A stretch of DNA of 64,000 nt, from positions 62,001 through 126,000 of the IMG/VR virus record IMGVR_UViG_3300021365_000004; one strand, written 5' to 3'. Under the pieces are notes generated by a model. The model ran no database searches. It worked only from the letters and a program-made list of their open reading frames with translations, and was not told where the DNA came from. Made by a program: the position numbers and the translations under genes. Below are positions 60,579 through 64,000 of the stretch, piece by piece (the stretch's first letter is position 1; every line of letters starts with the position of its first letter). Source of the stretch: a virus.

Positions 60579-60629
60579 TTTAAAACTCCTGTTAGTTTAA
60601 TATTATTTCTTGTCATGTTTTTCATCGGC

Positions 60630-62060
60630 TTATGGCTCACAGAAGTTGCCACCACCCCCAGTAAAGTAGTAGTTGAATGGTGACCTATGACTATATGTAA
60701 ACGGTGACTGAGAAATAACAGGTTGCCTTGCATTAGCAATGTAAGGTACTCTATAAGTGAATGGGCTTCTTGCACTATTCGGTTGTCTTGCATTAGCAAT
60801 GTAAGGTACTCTATAAGTGAATGGGTTCCTTGCACTATTCGGTTGTCTAGCATTTGCAATATACGGTACTCTATACGTAAATGGGTTCCTTGCATTATTC
60901 GGTTGTCTAGCATTACTTGGTTGTCGATAAGTAAACGGATTTTGGAACGTAAACGGTTGTTGTGCCGAACGTATATTAGGTTGTTGTGCCGAACGTATAT
61001 TAGGTTGTTGAGCAGATACAGGGTTTCTGTAAGTGAACGGAGACCTATGACTGTATGTATATGGTGACCTATGACTATATGTTAACGGACTTCTATGTTG
61101 ATACGTAGAAGGTTGTCTTGCATTACGTATATTAGGTTCTTGAGCAGATACAGGACTTCTATATGTAAATGGTGACCTATGTTGATACGTGAATGGTGAC
61201 CTGTGACTATATGTTAAAGGTGACCTGTGCTGATACGTAGCAGGTTGACGTGCATTTCTAATATTAGGTTCCTGTGCGCTTACAGGACTTCTATATGTAA
61301 ATGGAGACCTGTGCTGATATGTAAACGGAGACCTATGACTATATGTTAACGGTGACCTATGTTGATACGTAGCAGGTTGTCTTGCATCTCTAATGTTCGG
61401 TTCTTGAGCATTCACTGGACTTCTATATGTGAATGGAGACCTATGACTGTACGTAAATGGTGACCTATGATTGTACGTAAATGGACTTCTATGCTGATAC
61501 GTAGAAGGTTGACGTGCATCTCTAATATTAGGCTCTTGTCCATTCACTGGATTTCTATAAGTGAAAGGTGTTTGACTATTACGTATATTAGGTTCTTGAC
61601 CATTTACTGGGTTTCTATATGTAAATGGAGACCTATGTTGATAAGTGAACGGTGTTTGTCCCTGTCTTGCATATGTAAACGGACTCCTATGTTGGTACGT
61701 AGAAGGTTGTCTTGCATTCGCTATATAAGGATATGGTTGCTGTGCATCCCTTATGTTTGGTTCTTGTGCATTAGCAATATATGGATACGGTTGCTGTGCA
61801 TCTCTTATGTTTGGTTGTTGTGCATTTGCAATGTATGGATATGGTTGTTGAGCATCCCTTATGTTTGGCTGTTGTCCATTTGCAATGTACGGATATGGAA
61901 TTTGAGTTGCAGTCTGCCCTGATGCATTGTTCCATCCAGTAGGGGTTTTAATATAGATTTGGTCGACTGCTTTCCATGTGGAAGAACCTGTCTTTACCCA
62001 TGCACCTTGGGTTGAATTCCAACCTGCTGGTGTTTTGACCTTTTGTGAACCTGTTGCCAT
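60630..62060 (-). CDS. Proline-rich octapeptide-repeat protein 2 (476 aa)
   Basis: The N-terminal 50 residues contain two Trp-rich motifs (KTPAGWNSTQGAWVK and KTPTGWNN), resembling an attachment domain. Then come repeats PYPYIANAQQ, PNIRDAQQ, PSTYQHRS, PFTYSHRS and a C-terminal set of 20-residue units with PFTYRVPYIANARQ. The end is YYFTGGGGNFCEP, with one Cys. Repeat vocabulary is shared with the 434-aa neighbour, so the two arose by duplication. Likely a virion fibre. Confidence 0.8.
   Translation of the reverse strand: MATGSQKVKTPAGWNSTQGAWVKTGSSTWKAVDQIYIKTPTGWNNASGQTATQIPYPYIANGQQPNIRDAQQPYPYIANAQQPNIRDAQQPYPYIANAQEPNIRDAQQPYPYIANARQPSTYQHRSPFTYARQGQTPFTYQHRSPFTYRNPVNGQEPNIRNSQTPFTYRNPVNGQEPNIRDARQPSTYQHRSPFTYNHRSPFTYSHRSPFTYRSPVNAQEPNIRDARQPATYQHRSPLTYSHRSPFTYQHRSPFTYRSPVSAQEPNIRNARQPATYQHRSPLTYSHRSPFTYQHRSPFTYRSPVSAQEPNIRNARQPSTYQHRSPLTYSHRSPYTYSHRSPFTYRNPVSAQQPNIRSAQQPNIRSAQQPFTFQNPFTYRQPSNARQPNNARNPFTYRVPYIANARQPNSARNPFTYRVPYIANARQPNSARSPFTYRVPYIANARQPVISQSPFTYSHRSPFNYYFTGGGGNFCEP
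60721..60900. repeat. Three tandem 60 bp units
   Basis: Three near-identical 60 bp units (60721-60780, 60781-60840, 60841-60900) encode three copies of a 20-residue block beginning IANARQPNSARNPFTYRVPY. The third has several synonymous changes. Confidence 0.85.
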
Positions 62061-62084
62061 TTAATTATCCATTAATAATACTGT

Positions 62085-62092
62085 TATTTATT
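62085..62092 (-). promoter_or_regulatory. Late-type promoter AATAAATA of repeat gene 2
   Basis: One mismatch to TATAAATA; about 24 bp before the ATG. The codon 5 bp after the box is ATT, not ATG, so this message has a short leader. Confidence 0.45.
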
Positions 62093-62111
62093 AGAATTCT
62101 AAACTCCTAGA

Positions 62112-64000
62112 TTAGGAGTAAAGAATCCACATATCACCAACCGCTCCATCTGAACCGCCAGGTGCAGAAGTTGATTGGTAAACATTTCTTGCAGTTCCAC
62201 CACTGTTAGATGCATTCGTTATTGTTAATGCACCTGTAGATACCGCTGCTGGTGTTACTGATAAAGCACCAGTTGAAGAACCTGTTGCAGTAGTTGTTCC
62301 GAATGCAAAACTTGATGCACTGTCGTCCCAACCCATAAACACGTTACTTTCATCACCTCTTTCAATGACAATACCTGCGTCTCCAGCTGGAGCACCAGTT
62401 GTCCCTGTTCCTAACTCAATCAAAGAATCTTCGATGGTTGTGTTAGTTGAACTTACTGTTGAAGTGGCACCATTAACTGTTAGGTTACCACTTAATGTTA
62501 AGTTTCCAAACGTTACGTTACTTGAAGTTGCAACTGCCTGACCAATACTGAATGCACCACCACTATATGATACACCAGTTCCAGCACTTAAATGAGCTCT
62601 TGTCTCAGATGCACTTGGCCCTGTGTAAGTTATTGCACCAGTTGAACTATTATATGAAAGTGAACCATCTCCACCACTGTCTGTTACTGATACTAGACCT
62701 CTTACTTCTGCATCTGTTCTCTCTGTGAATGAGAATGCACCAGTTCCACTGTTGTATGATAAATCTCCACCAGCAGATAATAAACCTCTGATATCTGCAT
62801 CTGATGAACCAGCAAGTGTAAGTGTTCCAGCTGCATCATCATATGTAGAAGTGATGTTTGTTCCACCAACTACTAATCCATTTACGATGTCTTCTACTTG
62901 TTCTGTAGATAGTTGAGTGTTAGTTGTTGTGACCGAACCACCCAATGCAACTGATTGACCATCAACTGTTATTGTGCTGTTTGATAATTTTGCGTTTGCA
63001 ATAGAACCTGCTAACATGGCATTAGTAATACCAAGTGCTTTGACTCTTAATGCATCTGTATTTGTTTCGATTGAACTATCGTCTACTCCGACTGACAGAA
63101 CACCACTTGAATGTGCAAGACCGTCACCAGCGACTGATGCGTCTAGGTTTAAGGTAACTGCACCAGTTGAACCACCACCACTTAGACCGTCACCTGCTGT
63201 AACACCTGTGATGTCCGCTGCGTTTCCGTCAATTGTAAGTGTTCCAGCTGCATCATCATAGGTTGCAGTGATGTTTGTACCACCAACAATTAATGCACCA
63301 ACTCTGTCATCTACTCTTTCGTTTGTATAGTAAAGGTTTGTATTTTCTGTAATTCCACTAGTGTTTAGTGTGATGTTTGCTGTACCGTCAAAGGAAACAC
63401 CCGAGATAGTTCTTGCATTTGCAAGTGCAGTAGCAGTTCCTGCTAATCCTGTTGTATCTTGGTTAAGTGTTCCAATTGTAAAGTCTAAAGTGTTATCTGC
63501 ATCTTGGTAAGCAACTGTAATACCACTTTCTGTATTTGATGATACCATTGCACCAACTGTATCTGCAATATACTCTGAAGATACTGCAAGGTCAACTGCA
63601 CCGTCACCAGCATCATCGTAAGTTGCTGTAAGACCAGTGTGTGAACCGTTAGTTGCTAATTGAGCACCAACTACATCTTGAACTCTTTCTGAAGTATGAT
63701 AGAGATTGGTTGTCCCTTCACCTAAGTCATCTGAATCAAATGCACCCATGTTTACTGAGATTGCATCTGCAGCTACTGAGATACCTGTTCCACCACCAAT
63801 GTTTAATGTTGCAGCTCCACTTGTTGCACCACCAGTTAAACCCGAACCAGCAACTACTGATTCGATGTCACCAGCATCGTTTGTGAAACTGAATACACCA
63901 GTTGAACTATTGTATGATATATCACCAGTTGCTGATAGAGCAGCTCTTGCTCTTGCATCTGTAAAGTAAAGGTTACTTGACCCTTCTGTGATTTCGTCTG
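62112..64000 (-). CDS. Tail-fibre-like repeat protein, partial (runs off right edge)
   Basis: The reading frame is open from the stop at 62112 to base 64000, so the N-terminus lies outside the window; the internal Met at 63749 is not the start. 628 residues are visible. Beta-rich repeats recur: NLYYTNERV-type units, GGTNITATYDDAAGTLTI, and ISYNSSTGAF. The C-terminus has AGDAGIVIERGDESNVFMGWDDSASSF and ends QSTSAPGGSDGAVGDMWILYS. This resembles long tail-fibre or structural proteins of marine T4-like phages. The receptor is unknown. Confidence 0.85.
   Translation of the reverse strand, partial: DEITEGSSNLYFTDARARAALSATGDISYNSSTGVFSFTNDAGDIESVVAGSGLTGGATSGAATLNIGGGTGISVAADAISVNMGAFDSDDLGEGTTNLYHTSERVQDVVGAQLATNGSHTGLTATYDDAGDGAVDLAVSSEYIADTVGAMVSSNTESGITVAYQDADNTLDFTIGTLNQDTTGLAGTATALANARTISGVSFDGTANITLNTSGITENTNLYYTNERVDDRVGALIVGGTNITATYDDAAGTLTIDGNAADITGVTAGDGLSGGGSTGAVTLNLDASVAGDGLAHSSGVLSVGVDDSSIETNTDALRVKALGITNAMLAGSIANAKLSNSTITVDGQSVALGGSVTTTNTQLSTEQVEDIVNGLVVGGTNITSTYDDAAGTLTLAGSSDADIRGLLSAGGDLSYNSGTGAFSFTERTDAEVRGLVSVTDSGGDGSLSYNSSTGAITYTGPSASETRAHLSAGTGVSYSGGAFSIGQAVATSSNVTFGNLTLSGNLTVNGATSTVSSTNTTIEDSLIELGTGTTGAPAGDAGIVIERGDESNVFMGWDDSASSFAFGTTTATGSSTGALSVTPAAVSTGALTITNASNSGGTARNVYQSTSAPGGSDGAVGDMWILYS

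Noticed and set aside
59340-61922. Several long plus- and minus-strand frames across the octapeptide repeats
   Set aside because: They result from repeat units being multiples of three without stops; none has a ribosome site or non-repetitive domain.
1-64000. CRISPR array, insertion sequences, integrase or attachment sites
   Set aside because: No regularly spaced direct repeats with unique spacers, no transposase, and no integrase were seen; the only arrays are coding octapeptide repeats.

Overview
The window is a contiguous piece of an AT-rich T4-like (Straboviridae-like, marine 'exo-T-even') myovirus genome. The evidence is the near-complete T4 core set in T4-like order: gp41, UvsX, gp43, RegA, gp62, gp44, gp45, gp46, gp47, gp55, UvsW, UvsY, gp23, gp22, gp21, gp67, gp20, gp19, gp18, gp17, gp16, gp15, gp14 and gp13. 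The marine T4-like accessory set is also present: a CobS/CobT-like pair, peptide deformylase, Hsp20 and many 2OG-Fe(II) oxygenases. No photosynthesis gene is visible here, so a heterotrophic marine bacterial host (a SAR11-like or other alphaproteobacterium) is a reasonable guess, but the sequence does not prove it. Every protein gene I can support lies on the minus strand. The only plus-strand unit I can support is a putative structured RNA at 41.3-41.6 kb.

Layout from left to right (transcription runs right to left). 1-1.4 kb: an export lipoprotein cut by the window edge. 1.5-9.7 kb: replication and recombination genes (gp41, uvsX, gp43) with a thermonuclease-like protein, an IscU Fe-S scaffold, a T4-type lysozyme and small genes. 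9.6-13.7 kb: a cassette of C5-cytosine methyltransferase, TET/JBP-type dioxygenase, ParB-like protein and P-loop kinase, predicted to hypermodify phage cytosines. 13.7-14.8 kb: peroxiredoxin and Hsp20. 14.8-21.9 kb: a striking late operon carrying a curli-type export system (CsgF, CsgG, two curlin-repeat proteins), a FecR-domain protein, a CHASE2-type adenylate cyclase and several one-helix membrane proteins. 22-26.8 kb: small membrane proteins, RegA, clamp loader and clamp, and a MoxR/CobS ATPase. 27-32.3 kb: a CobT-like VWA protein, a prolyl-4-hydroxylase-like enzyme, peptide deformylase and a conserved unknown. 32.3-41.2 kb: gp46/gp47, late sigma gp55, five overlapping micro-membrane genes, UvsW, UvsY and a methyltransferase. 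41.2-54.4 kb: capsid, tail and packaging genes. 54.4-64 kb: more 2OG oxygenases, a glycosyltransferase-like protein, two extraordinary proline-rich octapeptide-repeat proteins and a tail-fibre-like protein cut by the right edge.

Regulation can be read directly. Early sigma70 promoters have the form CCTTGACA, 16-18 bp, TATAAT or TATACT. Late promoters have the T4 form TATAAATA or variants. Many start codons sit exactly 6 bp after an early -10 box or exactly 5 bp after a late box, where the first transcribed base should be. This implies a large set of leaderless mRNAs. Three strong hairpin terminators are visible. Eleven small genes of 27-59 codons are also annotated; most are single-helix membrane proteins joined to their neighbours by ATGA or TAATG overlaps.

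The items most worth follow-up are the curli/FecR/adenylate-cyclase operon, the plus-strand RNA with RNase P-like motifs, the cytosine hypermodification cassette, the leaderless promoter grammar and the repeat proteins.
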